Assembly (NCBI RefSeq): GCF_003075525.1
Contig: NZ_QDDR01000010.1
Span: 124,001 to 188,000, forward strand
DNA from: Pararhodobacter aggregans
GTDB taxonomy: Bacteria; Pseudomonadota; Alphaproteobacteria; Rhodobacterales; Rhodobacteraceae
Length of the DNA: 64,000 bases
Reading direction: 5' to 3'
Positions within the stretch are counted from its first letter, which is position 1, and each line of letters starts with the position of its first letter. Below the pieces are notes generated by a model. That model made no database searches. It saw only the letters and a program-made list of their open reading frames with translations, and was not told where the DNA came from. This document shows positions 63,779-64,000 of this stretch, piece after piece. A program made the translations under genes and the position numbers.

Positions 63779-64000
63779 ATGACCTTCACCCACCGCCATC
63801 TCCTCGGGATCGAGCCGCTGCACCCGGCCGAGATCACCGCGATCCTCGACCTCGCCGACGATTACGTGGCGCTGAACCGCTCGGGCGACAAGCATTCGGA
63901 CGCGTTGAAGGGGCTGACCCAGATCAACATGTTCTTCGAGAATTCGACCCGGACCCAGGCCTCGTTCGAATTGGCCGGCAAGCGACTCGGCGCCGATGTG
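63779..64000 (+). CDS. pyrB: Aspartate carbamoyltransferase catalytic subunit (N-terminal part)
   Basis: The first 74 codons of ATCase, cut by the window end. [19 protein letters not shown] opens the protein, and [20 protein letters not shown] carries the carbamoyl-phosphate-binding STRTR-type motif (here STRTQ, as is common in ATCases of this class). ATG 63779. It catalyses the first committed step of pyrimidine synthesis; pyrC' and pyrE lie elsewhere in the window. Confidence 0.95.
   Translation, partial: MTFTHRHLLGIEPLHPAEITAILDLADDYVALNRSGDKHSDALKGLTQINMFFENSTRTQASFELAGKRLGADV

Overview
The window is a GC-rich (roughly two-thirds G+C) chromosomal segment of an alphaproteobacterium, most likely a member of the Rhodobacteraceae. 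The gene content supports this: a thiCOSGEFD operon under a TPP riboswitch, a thyX-type thymidylate synthase, the ribB-ribH-nusB run, hflK-hflC, a DUF2842 gene after purA, DUF6524 and DUF2783 families, a degenerate dihydroorotase of the PyrC' type next to plsY, and many small membrane or secreted families seen mainly in this group. Nearly everything is chromosomal housekeeping. No prophage, plasmid or conjugative genes and no CRISPR array were seen.

Layout. 1-1455: end of a peptide/nickel-type ABC transporter operon and a GAF protein. 1515-7799: promoter, TPP riboswitch and the thiamine operon thiC-thiO-thiS-thiG-thiE-thiF-thiD, tightly packed and mostly overlapping. 7867-10053: tRNA-Ser(CGA), a cupin gene, then the only clearly accessory patch: REP palindromes, a decayed REP-associated (RAYT) transposase and a strikingly AT-rich gene with a HEPN-like R-x4-H motif, abutting thyX. 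10044-15693: thyX, gloA, DUF1194, an EamA transporter flanked by two nearly identical palindromes, DUF2254, a copper-chaperone-like protein and a secreted protein. 15796-26914: pyrE, dnaB (with a perfect DnaA box upstream), pyrG, secG, purA, a large coiled-coil protein with sixteen exact-length 39-bp repeats, and thiamine pyrophosphokinase. 26859-33596: transporter, sdaA, nusB-ribH-ribB, a Pyr4-like seven-helix membrane protein and a patatin. 33607-37430: a MarR-controlled catabolic cluster (divergent MarR; MBL protein, DinB protein, FAD monooxygenase, DUF2783). 37601-47001: UbiH-type hydroxylase, plsY-pyrC', two related membrane proteins, hflC-hflK, gor and rpiA. 47102-58597: outer-membrane protein, GST, ureohydrolase plus SDR, a SPOR lipoprotein, dacA-tmk-holB-tatD-MBL operon and an AEC transporter. 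58780-64000: nadE, cupin, crotonase, amidase and the start of pyrB.

Metabolic links: the seven thi genes plus the distant thiN give a complete route to thiamine diphosphate. pyrE, pyrG, tmk, thyX, pyrC' and pyrB cover much of pyrimidine synthesis. dacA, SPOR and secG serve the envelope.

The most unusual signal is not a protein. It is a dispersed family of composite elements placed immediately after stop codons and oriented with the gene they follow: a TTTCGCCCTCG box in some copies, GC hairpins, then a GGATATTTG...AGAACAAAG core. Where two elements face each other, a spacer carrying paired TTAA words lies between them. At least ten cores occur in 64 kb, with one apparent compensatory change. 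They look like a lineage-specific transcript 3'-end module.
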